From Diplolepis rosae (taxonomy: Eukaryota > Arthropoda > Insecta > Hymenoptera > Diplolepididae), in the NCBI GenBank assembly GCA_030998225.1, contig JAPYXD010000680.1, positions 372,001 to 436,000 on the forward strand: 64,000 nt of DNA. The letters run 5' to 3'. The notes below the pieces were generated by a model. The model worked only from the letters and a program-made list of their open reading frames with translations, did no database searches and was not told the DNA's origin. This document shows positions 1-13,399 of this stretch, one piece after another (position 1 is the stretch's first letter; each line of letters begins with the position of its first letter). The position numbers were made by a program, and so were the translations under genes.

Positions 1-2365
1 TCATTTCGTATTTTAAAATCATAGAAAAATCAAATTTCAACTTTCATCAAGAAAGTTGTAGTTCTTTATTGACTTGTTAATATAAAATAAATTGTTTGGC
101 AAAATTTCGTCCCAGTCCTGAGATTTGGGCGCTCAAAGTGGACTATGCCGTTTTGGCAAGGATGAACGGCGTGCATTCTAGAGCCTTTAAGATTGAATCT
201 AGAACTGAAAGTGTTGAACATTTTTTGTTCATTATTACGTCCTCTTTGGAATCACGTTTCGTTTTTTTTTATCCTTTTTTACATAAATTACAACGCATTT
301 TGTAAAAACTTTAATTTTTTTTTCAACTTGCTTGTAAAATATAATTAATGACGCCTTTGAATATATTCGAGTCTAATTTGAAAAGTTCTATAAACATATT
401 TTTTGGAGTACTTTTTGAATTTTTTTTTACCACATGCGCTAATATTTTTCTAAATTGTACCAGTCTGATAAATTTTAAAATATCTATTTCTATAAAACAT
501 AAATAAATAAAATCTTAAAAAATAGAACCTGATTCCTACTGAAAATAAAAAAATGTATGTCTACACTAGAAATTAAATTAATATCAATTTAAATTTAATT
601 AAAAATCTGCATATAAAACAGCATAATATTCTTTGGTGTACATATTGACCGAACGTGCGATCACGCGTAAATGCGAACGCTTAAAAGGCATAATAAACAT
701 GAAGTAATGGCTTTAACAAATTGTCAAGAATAACTAAGTGAAATTCTCATTTTTGAGATTTTGTGCGATTGCTTTTACGTTCCTTAGTTATAACCTTAAT
801 AAAAATAATATTCCATTTTTTCTCAGCTGATTGTATTATTCATTTTAGAGGGTCAAAAATCATCGATGTAAAAGTTTCATTGACGCCCAGATCAGGCCCT
901 AGCCTGTCATGAAATCCGGATTAGGGTTTGGTTCTGATTCAATTGACGGACTATTGCAACGCCATCTTCAGATTTTTATTTTCCTAAACGGTTCTAGGTC
1001 TATTGTTAGAATAAACCAGATGCCAGCCCAAGAAAGACCCTGCTTCGCACTTTATGTCAAGTCAAGGCTTGCCAGTTCTGCCCCTATTCTAAGCCATAAA
1101 AATCTTTCACAGGACCTTAAAATTATTTCCAATTATTTAAAAATCGTTATCCGAACATAAATCTTGCTGTGGTCCTGGTTGGAAAATCAAAATCGGTAAT
1201 GAAACACACGGACCGGTCTAAACCCGGTCTGGGCGGTGATATGACCATTTATGCCTGTGTGAAAACATTCTCGTGGCCCAGATAAGGCCCATACATGGTA
1301 AACCCAAGATCAAATTGAAACACCGAACTAGTGCCAGATCAGAGAATTTCTGCACAGGAAGTTTTGTTTGTTAAGATTTAGTTTCAGATCGTAGTGAACT
1401 TGAGTAATTTCACTAAACCCATCTCTGCCAACGAATGGCAATCTGTTCGGGAGAGTTTGTCGAGGAAAGGTTAATCTGGCGCCTGGCTGACGAGGCTAAT
1501 GAAAGCTTAGATACGTAATACAATCTGTCGGACAACAACGTCTAACGTGACGGGTGTGACCAGACTACAATTGAGGAAGACAAGTGGATTACTTGCTCCT
1601 GAGACGCCTCGAATATGAGTCGATCTTCTTCCTCCTTCTTTTTCATTTTATTGGTTTTATAGCCACAGAGCCTGATGTAATCCAGTTAATGTTATCATTG
1701 TTGATGACAGCAAGGGGCCCTTTTCATTCAGTTAAGACACTCAGGCAGTTACTTATTTACTATGAAATCAATTTTATTGACATTCCATACATACGAAACA
1801 GGAATTTTTAATTAATAGAGTCGGTTAGTCATACTCTCGAATAATCCAAAATAAGAAATAGTGATGAAGGTGGAATTACATTTCTTCTCTATGTTCCAAA
1901 TCAAATTAATGGTTGATCCACATTTCATATTACATCCTATATTTATTTCATTTCTCTAAAGGAATTTCCTCTAAAGATTGAATAGGGTCTCGTACTACAG
2001 AAAGTAAATAATGAGAAGGAAAATACTTATTTTCAATGTCATAAGATTTGAAGATATTCATAATTATCACGTGACAAACTTACAATAATAATAGAATGAT
2101 TAAAAGACTGATTTGATCCTTTACATTAATGTTGTATTTAGGTTTCATGAAATATAAAAATGGCTAATATTTAGATGGTAAATAATTATAGGACCGAAAA
2201 AAAATTTGAAAGCGTTAATTAATATTGTATTATTTTTATTACTTTTAATGTAACATTAATTCAGCAAATTTTAGAGAATAAACACTTTCAGATTAAAAAT
2301 AAAGATTGTGTTTTATAATATAATATAATTAGTAATAGTAATTATACAAATAAAAAATTATTCGC
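1..2365. other. AT-rich non-coding stretch
   Basis: I see no supported gene here. The sequence is AT-rich apart from a more GC-rich island at about 850-1600. That island contains two imperfect direct copies of a word of the form GCCCAGATMAGGCCC, near 885 and 1276, which suggests an old repeat. The open frames present are short, begin at alternative start codons and show no recognisable domain. Confidence 0.5.
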
Positions 2366-2369
2366 TATA

Positions 2370-2652
2370 CACCGTTAAAAATTTTATTAATTTTAATATA
2401 CAAGTAGTAAATTAAAATTAATAGATTTGTATATTATGAAAAATTAATACACACTCATATTAAATTTAATAAATTTTCAATCAAAATATATTACAATTAA
2501 CAAACATTATTTAAACATATACACATGTGTATTAAAATTCAAATAAAAGTTTGTATTTTTTAAGATTAAAGTATTTTAAATTTAATATATGTTACTGAAA
2601 AAAAACTTCCATTACATGTAATGGAAGTTTAATTGAGAAATTTCTAACAGTG
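2370..2652. mobile_element. Foldback (MITE-like) element with internal palindrome
   Basis: The ends are imperfect inverted repeats: ACACCGTTAAAAATTT at the left, and ACACTGTTAGAAATTT when the right end is read on the other strand. The interior is almost pure AT and carries a perfect 28-bp palindrome at 2603-2630, centred on ATTACA/TGTAAT. There is no coding capacity. The right flank does not show the TA seen on the left, so the exact boundary and target duplication are uncertain. Confidence 0.5.
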
Positions 2653-3950
2653 TTTGTAATTATGTGAATGCTAATAGTCATCATTTTGATATGAATAATT
2701 AGATGAACATGCGAATTGAAGATTGAGTAATTAAAAAATTCTCAAAATCCGAAAATAGATTTTTGTTACCGACAGAAATTCTGAATAATAATACGGCTGA
2801 ATTGCAAATGTGACGTAATAAAAATATCCTACCCTTTCTTTGCCAGCATATAACACATCGTAAAGTTTCAACCGACTCCTCCTTCCCTCTTTGAAGTGTT
2901 AAGCTTTTTTATGAGTGAGTGAAGATGACTTAATGAGAATTTTAAGTACAGTTTTCTAACATTATAAACTCTTGGAGCAAATATAGAACACAAATGAAGT
3001 AACATTTCTTTAAAAATTAAATAAATATTTCAGCATAATTGTATAAAGTATAATAAAAATTAAATAAACTCTTGAGTCTCTACCGTACAAAACATGAACA
3101 TGAATTAGTATGTAAATCTTGAAAGTGTTTTTCTTCTTTACAGAGCCATCATAATTTGTTGTGCGAGATTCAAACTCTTGACATGCTATTACTTAATTTC
3201 ATGCGACACGACAGCGTCTTTCCAAGAAGAGTTTATGTGTATTGCTCAATTGCAGTACAAGGTATACAACGAATGAAATGGTAGTTTTATAACTTTGACT
3301 ATTCAAACCACATAATCTTGTTTCTTCATCCAAAGAGGCAGTCACGAAACAGCAAGTTTGTAATTGCACCAACTATGAATGCAGTAGTTTCAATCAAAGT
3401 CGTACATTTCGCAATTATCATGTATTCATCGGTTCTCTCATTGCATTGCTATAACTTCAGTAGAATTGCTCATAAGCGTAAGTAAAATTTAATAGTTTTG
3501 TTAGTAAATATATTAAAAATTTACTAATGTCACAGTTTAAAAAACCACTGTCAAGTATAGTACTATGTATTCATTATTGATGCATTTACTTGTGCAAATT
3601 ACACAAGCAGTTCGCTTTCATATAGAAATAAAATGATTTTCATCATTTTTTTAATTATGCAGTGTATTTAGATACATAAATCTTTTTGTCATATACACTC
3701 AAAAAAGAAACTGGTTAAAACAACCAGGATTCCGGCTATTCCAAGCGGAAAATAATGTTAAGAAGAACCGTACTAATAATTCCGGTTAACAATGTCATAA
3801 ATTCGAGTAAAAACTTTTCGGTTGTTTTGATCATATATTATTTGACGCTTATATCATCGATTCAAAGTACGATAAATGATTGTAGTACAAAACGACGAAA
3901 AGCGTCGATCGAAAGGACGAAATGGTCGTTTGAAATCACGATATGCTGCG
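2653..3950. other. Non-coding stretch, no gene seen
   Basis: No supported gene or RNA. The stretch is AT-rich with a few ordinary-complexity segments (3120-3480), and none of its frames resembles a known domain. Near 3715-3800 there are words such as ACTGGTTAAAACAACC and TTCCGGTTAAC that recur in the interior of the element at 16732-17651. Confidence 0.4.
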
Positions 3951-4083
3951 TCGGATGAAACTACGACAATCGTCGGTTGAAGCTGCGACTATCGTCGGAT
4001 GAAGCTACGACAATCGTCGGTTGAAGCTGCGACTATCGTCGGATGAAGCTACGACTATCGTCGGATGAAGCTACGACTATCGT
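3951..4083. repeat. 22-bp tandem repeat array, about 6 copies
   Basis: About six head-to-tail copies of a 22-bp unit of the form TCGGATGAAGCTACGACTAT plus CG. Variants alternate between GGAT and GGTT and between CTAC and CTGC, which suggests a 44-bp sub-pattern (a unit pair) amplified in the middle of the array. The unit is CpG-rich for this neighbourhood. The flanks (about 3880-3950 and 4084-4135) contain decayed relatives of the same words. Confidence 0.85.
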
Positions 4084-4279
4084 AGTTTCAAACTACAATG
4101 TATCGTCGCTTGAAACGATGCTCGCGATGCAACTAAAAATAAGACCCACCCACATTATTAATCAATTATAACAATTGTTTATTCTTATTAATAAATATTA
4201 ATCTATTAAACATTTTAAAAAGAGTTATTAAAGTATATATAGGTATTAATCACTGGTTATAATGACATAGGTTTATGCT

Positions 4280-4880
4280 GGTATGCTCTTCTAGACGACA
4301 GGCGTGGTCTAATTCAGGAACGCAAGAGGCCAAAGTCGCAAAATTGACACAAATCGGTAGGCACTTTCTAGCATTATCCTAAGCAACCGATGAGATATCT
4401 CTACATTATCTGACTTCCAGCTGAATCCATAGACACAGAGTTTTGACCTGAGTACATTCACAAGCACTTTGGCCCAACCAAACAGTAATTACGATAGGCT
4501 AAAGTCGTGAAACTGAGACAAGTGGATCGGTACATTCCAGCGATTGTCCTGAGCAATCTATGTTATATATCTACTTCAACTACATTCCATCTAACTCTAG
4601 AGACTCAGAGCTTTGACGCGAATACCTTCAGAAGCACCTAGGCCCAACCAAACGGTACTTACAATCGGCCAAAGTCAAGAAACTGAAAAAAGTGGGTAAA
4701 ATCCATTCTAGCGATTATCCTGAGCAATGTATGCTACATATTCCGCTCTGCATCTGTCCAACTGAACCTAGAAACAAAGAACTTTGACATTGAGTTCCTT
4801 CAAAAGCAACGCGGCCCAACCAATCAGTACTTATAATAGAGCAAAGTCGCTGAATTTTTCCAAGTGGGTCCTGAGCAATG
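4280..4880. repeat. Diverged edge monomers of the satellite
   Basis: About four diverged head-to-tail copies of a basic monomer of about 160-170 bp. Landmarks recur in the same order: CTGAATCTAGAGACTTAGAG, TTTGACCTGAGTACCTTC, CCCAACCAAACAGTA, CAAAGTCG, and GCGATTATCCTGAGCAATG. These copies lack the extra segment found in the longer unit further in. They differ from each other more than the central units do, as expected for the edge of a satellite array. Confidence 0.8.
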
Positions 4881-7800
4881 TATGGTATATATCTCCCTCT
4901 GCTCCTGTCCAGATGAATCTAGAGCATTTGAGCTTTGACATGAGTACATTCAAAAGCACCTCAGCCCAACCAATCAGTACTTATAATAGACCAAAGTCGC
5001 TGAATTTTTCCAAGTGGGTCCTATTTCTCTTGCGATCACGCCCAGAGGCCAAGGAAAGAAAATGAACAAGAAAACTAGTAGAAAAAAGTCCAACACTCTT
5101 TCTGAGTTGGGGTCGAAAACATATATTTATTCTCTTACAGTAGTTTCTTTTAGACAAAATTTCTAATAGTACCAAAATCACATTATAGAGTAATCTATGC
5201 TACATATCTACTTTTACTTTATTTCAGCTGAATTTAGAGCATTAGAGCTTTGACCTGAGTTCCTTCAAAAGCACCTCGGCCCAAGCAATCAGTACTGATA
5301 ATAGAGCAAAGTCGCTTAATTTTTCCAAGTGGGACCTGAGCAATTTATGCCATATATCTCCCACTGCTCCTCTCCAGCTGAATCTAGAGACTTAGAGCTT
5401 TGTCCTGAGTACTTTCAGAAGCATTACTGCACAACCAAACAGTAATTTCTCTAGGCAAAATTCGGGAAACTGATAGAAGTGGGTAGATCCTTTCTAGCGA
5501 TTATCCTGAGGAATGAATGCTATATATCTCCCTCTGCTCCTATTCACCTGAATCTAGAGACTTAGAGGTTTGACCTAAGTACCTTCAGAAGCACTTCTGC
5601 CCAACCAAACAGTAGTTACATTAGGACAAAGTAGAGAAACTGAAAGAAGTCGGTAGATCCCTTCTAGCGATTTTCCTGAGCAATGTATGCTACATATCTC
5701 CCTCTGCTCCTGTCTAGCTGAATCTAGAGCATTAGGGCTTTGACATGAGTACCGTCAAAAGCACCTCGGCCCAACCAATAAGGACTTATAATAGACCAAA
5801 GTCGCTAAATTTTTCCAAGTGGGTCCTATCTCTCTTGTGATCACGTCCAGAGGCCGAGGAAAGGAAATGTACAAGAAAACTAGTAGAAAAAAGTCCAACA
5901 TTTTTTCTAGGTGGGGGTAGAAACCGTATTAATTGTCTTGCATAAGTTTCTTTTAAACAGAATTTCTAACAGTAACAAAATAACATTAGAGAGTAATCTA
6001 TGCTACATATCTAGCTCTACTCCTGTCCATCTGAATCTAGAGCATTCGAGCTTTGACCTGAGTACTTTCAAAAGCACTTCTGCCCAACCAAACAGTAGTT
6101 ACATTAGGACAAAGTAGAGAAACTGAAAGAAGTCGGTAGATCCCTTCTAGCGATTTTCCTGAGCAGTGTATGCTACATATCTTCCTCTGCTCCTATCTAG
6201 CTGAATCTAGAGCATTTGGGCTTTGACATGAGTACCGTCAAAAGCACCTCGGCCCAACCAATCAGGACTTATAATAGACCAAAGTCGCTAAATTTTTCCA
6301 AGTGGGTCCTATCTCTCTTGTGATCACGTCCAGAGGCCGAGGAAAGGAAATGTACAAGAAAACTAGTAGAAAAAAGTCCAACACTCTTTCTGGGTGGGGG
6401 TAGAAACCGTATTAATTTTTTTACATTAGTTTTTTTAGACAAAATTTCTAATAGTACCAAAATCACAGTATAGAGTAATCTATGCTACACATCTAGCTCT
6501 ACTCCTATCCAGCTGAATCTGGAGACGTAGAGCTTTGTCCTGAGTACTTTCAGAAGCATTACTGCACTCTAGCGATTATCCTGAGCAATGTATGCTACAT
6601 ATCTCGGTCTGCTTCTCTCGAGCTGAACCTAGAGCCAAAGAACTTTCACCTGAGTACCTTCAAAAGCACCTCGGCCCAACCAATCAGTACTTATAATAGA
6701 CCAAAGTTGTTGAATTTTTCCAAGTGGGTCCTATCTCTCTTGCAATCACGTCCAGAGGCCGAGGAAAGACAATGAACAAGAAAACTAGTTGAAAAAAGTC
6801 CAACACTCTTTCTGGGTGGGGGTAGAAACCGTATTAATTTTTTTACATTAGTTTTTTTAGACAAAATTTCTAATAGTACCAAAAACACATTATAGAGTAA
6901 TCTATGCTACACATCTAGTTCTACTCCTGTCCATCTGAATCTAGAGAATTAGAGCCTTGACCTGATTACCTTCAGAAGCACCTCGGCCCAACCAATCAGT
7001 ACTTATAATAGAGCAAAGTCGCTGAATTTTTCCAAGTGGGTCCTGAGTAATGTATGCTATATATCTCCCTCTGCTCCTGTCCAGCTGAATCTAGAGCATT
7101 CGAGCTTTGACCTGAGTACCTTCAAAAGCACCTCGGCCAAACCAATCAGTACTTATAATAGACCAAAGTTGTTGAATTTTTCCATGTGGGTCCTATCTCT
7201 CTTGCGATCACGTCCAGAGGCCAAGGAAATAAAATGAACAAGAAAACTAGTAGAAAAAAGTCCAACACTCTTTCTGGGTGGGGGTAGAAACCGTATTAAT
7301 TTTCTTACATTAGTTTCTATTAGACAAAATTTCTAATAGTACCAAAATCACATTAGAGAGTAATCTATGCTACATATCTACTTCTACTTTATTTCAGCTG
7401 AATTTAGAGCATTAGAGCTTTGACCTGAATTCCTTCAAAAGCACCTCGGCCAAAGCAATCAGTACTGATAATAGAGCAAAGTCGCTTAATTTTTCCAAGT
7501 GGGTCCTGAGCAATGTATGCTATATATCTCCCTCTATTCCTGTCCAGCTGAATCTAGAGTATTCGAGCTTTGACCTGAGTACATTCAAAAGCACCTCGGC
7601 CAAACCAATCAGTACTTATAATAGACCAAAGTTGTTGAATTTTTCCATGTGGGTCCTATCTCTCTTGCGATCACGTCCAGAGGCCAAGGAAATAAAATGA
7701 ACAAGAAAACTAGTAGAAAAAAGTCCAACACTCTTTCTGGGTGGGGGTAGAAACCGTATTAATTTTCTTACATTAGTTTCTATTAGACAAAATTTCTAAT

Positions 7801-8298
7801 AGTACCAAAATCACATTAGAGAGTAATCTATGCTACATATCTACTTCTACTTTATTTCAGCTGAATTTAGAGCATTAGAGCTTTGACCTGAATTCCTTCA
7901 AAAGCACCTCGGCCAAAGCAATCAGTACTGATAATAGAGCAAAGTCGCTTAATTTTTCCAAGTGGGTCCTGAGCAATGTATGCTATATATCTCCCTCTGC
8001 TCCTGTCCATCTGAATCTAGAGCATTCGAGCTTTGACCTGAGTACCTTCAAAAGCACCGTGGCCCAACCAATCAGTACTTATAATAGACCAAAGTCGTTG
8101 AATTTTTCCAAGTGGGTCCTATCTCTCTTGCGATCACGTCCAGAGTCCAAGGAAAGAAAATGAAGAAGAAAACTAGTAGAAAAAAGCCCAACACTCTTTC
8201 TGGGTGCGGGTAGAAACCGTATTAATTTTCTTGCATAAGTTACTTTAAACAGAATTTGTAACAGTATCAAAATCACATTAGAGAGTAATCTATGCTAC

Positions 8299-11200
8299 AT
8301 ATCTACTTCTACTTTATTTCAGCTGAATTTAGAGCATTAGAACTTTGACCTGAGTTCCTTCAGAAGCACCTCGGCCCAAGCAATCAGTACTGATAATAGA
8401 GCAAATTCGCTTAATTTTTCCAAGTGGGTCCTGAGCAATGTATGCTATATATCTCCCTCTGCTCCTGTCCATCTGAATCTAGAGCATTCGAGCTTTGACC
8501 TGAGTACCTTCAAAAGCACCGTGGCCCAACCAATCAGTACTTATAATAGACCAAAGTCGTTGAATTTTTCCAAGTGGGTCCTATCTCTCTTGCGATCACG
8601 TCCAGAGGCCAAGGAAGGACAATGAACAAGAAAACTAGTAGAAAAAATCCAATACTCTTTCTGAGTGGGGGTCGAAAACATATATTTATTCTCTTACAGT
8701 AGTTTCTTTTAGACAAAATTTCTAATAGTACCAAAAACACATTATAGAGTAATCTATGCTACATATCTACTTAAACTTTATTTCAGCTGAATTTAGAGCA
8801 TTAGAGCTTTGACCTGATTACCTTCAGAAGCACCTCGGCTCAAGCAATCAGTACTGTTAATAGAGCAAAGTCGCTTAATTTTTCCCAGTGGGTCCTGAGC
8901 AATGTATGCTATTTATCTCCCTCTGTTCCTGTCCAGCTGAATCTAGAGTATTCGAGCTTTGACCTGAGTACCTTCAAAAGCACCTCGGCCCAACCAATCA
9001 GTACTTATAATAGACCAAAGTCGTTGAATTTTTCAAGTGGGTCCTATCTCTCTTGCGATTACGGCCAGAGGCCAAGGAAAGACAATGAACAAGAAAACTA
9101 GTAGAAAAAAGTCCAACACTCTTTCTGAGTGGTGGTCGAAAACATATATTTATTCTCTTACAGTAGTTTCTTTTAGACAAAATTTCTAATAGTACCAAAA
9201 ACACATTATAGAGTAATCTATGCTACATATCTAGCTCTACTCCTGTCCAGCTGAATCTAGAGACTTACAGCTTTGTCCTGAGTACTTTCAGAAGCATTAC
9301 TGCACTCTAGCGATTATCCTGAGCAATGTATGCTATATATCACCCTCTGCTCTTGTCAAGCTGACGCTTGAGACTTAGAAGTTTGACCTGAGTACCTTCA
9401 GAAGCATTTCTGCACAAACAAACAGTAATTGAAGTAGGCAAATTTCGGGAAACTGATAGAAGTGGGTAGATCCATTCTAGCGATTATCCTGAGCAATGTA
9501 TGCTATATATCTCCCTCTGCTCCTGTCCAACCGAAGCTAGATCATTCGAGCTTCGACCTGAGTACCTTCAAAAGCACCTCGGACCAACCAATCAGTACTT
9601 ATAATAGACCAGAGTCGATGAATTTTTTCCAAGTGGGTCCTATCTCTCTTGCGATCACGTCCAGAGGCCGAGGAAAGGAAATGTAAAAGAAAACTAGTAA
9701 AAAAATGTCCAACACTCTTTCCGGGTGGGGGTAGAAAACGTATTAATTTTCTTACATTAGTTTCTTTTAAACAGAATTTCTAACAGTATTAAAATCACAT
9801 TAGAGAATAATCTATGCTACATGTCTACTTCTACTTTATTTCAGCTGAATTTAGAGCATTTGAGCTTTGACCTGAGTTCCTTCATAAGCTTATAATAGAC
9901 CAAAGTCGCTGAATTTTTCCGAGTGCGTCCTGAGCAATGTATGCTATATATCTTCCTCTGCTCCTGTCCAGCTGAATCTAGAACATTCGAGCTTTGACCT
10001 GAGTACCTTCAAAAGCACCTCGGCCCAACCAATCAGTAGTTATAATAGACCAAAGTGGCTGAATTTTTTCAAGCTGGTCCTATCTCTCTTGCAATCACGT
10101 CCAGAGGCCGAGGAAAGAAAATAAACAAGAAAACTAGTAGAAAAAAGTCCAACACTCTTTCTGAGTGGGGGTAGAAAACATGTATTAATTCTCCTACCTT
10201 AGTCTCTTTTAAAAAAAATTTCTAATAGTTTCAAAACCACATTATAGAGTAATCTATGCTACATATCTACCTCCACTACTGTCCAACTGAATCTAGAGCA
10301 TTAGAGCTTTGACCTGAGTACGTTTAGAAGCACCTCGGCCCAACCAATCAGTACTCATAATAGACCAAAGTCGCTAAATTTTTCCAAGTGGGTCCTATCT
10401 CTCTTGCGATCACGTCCAGAGGCCAAGGAAGGACAATGAACAAGAAAACTAGTAGAAAAAATCCAATACTCTTTCTGAGTGGGGGTCGAAAACATATATT
10501 TATTCTCTTACAGTAGTTTCTTTTAGACAAAATTTCTAATAGTACCAAAAACACATTATAGAGTAATCTATGCTACATATCTACTTAAACTTTATTTCAG
10601 CTGAATTTAGAGCATTAGAGCTTTGACCTGAGTACCTTCAAAAGCACCTCGGCCCAACCAATCAGTAGTTATAATAGACCAAAGTGGCTGAATTTTTTCA
10701 AGCTGGTCCTATCTCTCTTGCAATCACGTCCAGAGGCCGAGGAAAGAAAATAAACAAGAAAACTAGTAGAAAAAAGTCCAACACTCTTTCTGAGTGGGGG
10801 TAGAAAACATGTATTAATTCTCCTACCTTAGTCTCTTTTAAAAAAAATTTCTAATAGTTTCAAAACCACATTATAGAGTAATCTATGCTACATATCTACC
10901 TCCACTACTGTCCAACTGAATCTAGAGCATTAGAGCTTTGACCTGAGTACGTTTAGAAGCACCTCGGCCCAACCAATCAGTACTCATAATAGACCAAAGT
11001 CGCTAAATTTTTCCAAGTGGGTCCTATCTCTCTTGCGATCACGTCCAGAGGCCAAGGAAGGACAATGAACAAGAAAACTAGTAAAAAAAAAAGTCCAACA
11101 CTCTTTCCGGGTGGGGGTAGAAAACGTATTAATTTTCTTACATTAGTTTCTTTTAAACAGAATTTCTAACAGTATCAAAATCACATTAGAGAATAATCTA

Positions 11201-12030
11201 TGCTACATGTCTACTTCTACTTTATTTCAGCTGAATTTAGAGCATTAGAACTTTGACCTGAGTTCCTTCAGAAGCACCTCGGCCCAAGCAATCAGTACTG
11301 ATAATAGAGCAAATTCGCTTAATTTTTCCAAGTGGGTCCTGAGCAATGTATGCTATATATCTCCCTCTGCTCCTGTCCATCTGAATCTAGAGCATTCGAG
11401 CTTTGACCTGAGTACCTTCAAAAGCACCGTGGCCCAACCAATCAGTACTTATAATAGACCAAAGTCGTTGAATTTTTCCAAGTGGGTCCTATCTCTCTTG
11501 CGATCACGTCCAGAGGCCAAGGAAGGACAATGAACAAGAAAACTAGTAGAAAAAATCCAATACTCTTTCTGAGTGGGGGTCGAAAACATATATTTATTCT
11601 CTTACAGTAGTTTCTTTTAGACAAAATTTCTAATAGTACCAAAAACACATTATAGAGTAATCTATGCTACATATCTACTTAAACTTTATTTCAGCTGAAT
11701 TTAGAGCATTAGAGCTTTGACCTGATTACCTTCAGAAGCACCTCGGCTCAAGCAATCAGTACTGTTAATAGAGCAAAGTCGCTTAATTTTTCCCAGTGGG
11801 TCCTGAGCAATGTATGCTATTTATCTCCCTCTGTTCCTGTCCAGCTGAATCTAGAGTATTCGAGCTTTGACCTGAGTACCTTCAAAAGCACCTCGGCCCA
11901 ACCAATCAGTACTTATAATAGACCAAAGTCGTTGAATTTTTCAAGTGGGTCCTATCTCTCTTGCGATCACGGCCAGAGGCCAAGGAAAGACAATGAACAA
12001 GAAAACTAGTAGAAAAAAGTCCAACACTCT
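8299..12030. repeat. Paired 824-bp block copied within the satellite
   Basis: The block 8299-9122 recurs at 11207-12030 with an offset of 2908 bp. I see only one difference (T versus C near 9058 and 11966). Immediately after both blocks the sequences part company. The following block (about 9710-10025) also recurs at about 12025-12340. The array has therefore been shuffled by recent block-wise copying spanning more than one higher-order unit. Confidence 0.8.
9991..11077. repeat. Recent 628-bp tandem duplication inside the satellite
   Basis: The segment 9991-10449 recurs at 10619-11077 with an offset of 628 bp, and by eye it is identical. Both copies share marked variants, such as GTGGCTGAATTTTTTCAAGC and the CTCCTACCTTAGTCTC stretch. 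This is far closer than the average unit-to-unit similarity and indicates a very recent copying event. Confidence 0.85.
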
Positions 12031-13399
12031 TTCCGGGTGGGGGTAGAAAACGTATTAATTTTCTTACATTAGTTTCTTTTAAACAGAATTTCTAACAGTA
12101 TCAAAATCACATTAGAGAGTAATCTATGCTACATGTCTACTTCTACTTTATTTCAGCTGAATTTAGAGCATTTGAGCTTTGACCTGAGTTCCTTCATAAG
12201 CTTATAATAGACCAAAGTCGCTGAATTTTTCCGAGTGCGTCCTGAGCAATGTATGCTATATATCTCCCTCTGCTCCTGTCCAGCTGAATCTAGAACATTC
12301 GAGCTTTGACTTGAGTACCTTCAAAAGCACCTCGGTCCAACCAATCAGTAGTTATAATAGACCAAAGTGGCTGAATTTTTTCAAGCTTCTTCAAGAGTAT
12401 CAAAATCACATTATAGAGTAATCTATGCTACATATCTAACTCCACTACTGTCCAACTGAATCTAGAGCATTAGAGCTTATACCTGAGTACGTTTAGAAGC
12501 ACCTCGGCCCAACCAATCAGTAGTTATAATAGACCAAAGTGGCTGAATTTTTTCAAGCTGGTCCTATCTCTCTTGCAATCACGTCCGGAGGCCGAGGAAA
12601 GGAAATAAACAAGAAAACTAGTAGAAAAAAGTCCAACACTCTTTCTGAGTGGGGGTAGAAAACATGTATTAATTCTCCTACCTTACTCTCTTTTAAAAAA
12701 AATTTCTAATAGTATCAAAATCACATTATAGAGTAATCTATGCTACATATCTACCTCCACTACTGTCCAACTGAATCTAGAGCATTAGAGCTTTGACCTG
12801 AGTACGTTTAGAAGCAACTCGGCCCAACCAATCAGTACTTATAATAGACCAAAGTCGCTAAATTTTTCCAAGTGGGTCCTATCTCTCTTGCGATCACGTC
12901 CAGAGGCCAATGAAACGAAATGAACAAGTAAACTAGTAGAAAAAAGTCCAACACTCTTTCTGAGTGTGGGTAGAAAGCATGTATTATTTCTCTTACAGTA
13001 GTTTCTTTTATACAAAATTTCTAATAGTATCAAAATCACATTATAGAGTACAATCTATGCCTCATATCTACCTCCACTGGTGTCCAACTGAATCTAGAGC
13101 ATTACAGCTTTGACCTGAGTACCTTCAGAAGCACTTCCGCCCAACCAATCAGTATTTATAATAGTCCAAATTCGCTGAATTTTCCCAAGTGGGTCCTATC
13201 TCTCATGCGATTACGTCCAGAGGCCAAGGAAAGGAAATGAACAAGAAAACTAGTAGAAAAAAGTCTAACACTCTTTCTTAGTGGGGGTAGAAAGCATGTA
13301 TTAATTCTCTTACCTTAGTTTCTTTTAAACAAAATTTCTAACAGTATCAAAATCACATTATAGAGCAATGTATGCTACATATCTACTTCTGCTTTATTT

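Noticed and set aside
4784..13039. Many 60-90 residue frames with related sequences on the - strand (LLEILSKRNYCKRI, RKSVGLFSTSFLVH)
   Set aside because: They recur once per satellite unit, start at varying codons and break wherever the unit varies. They follow from the repeat and show no domain.
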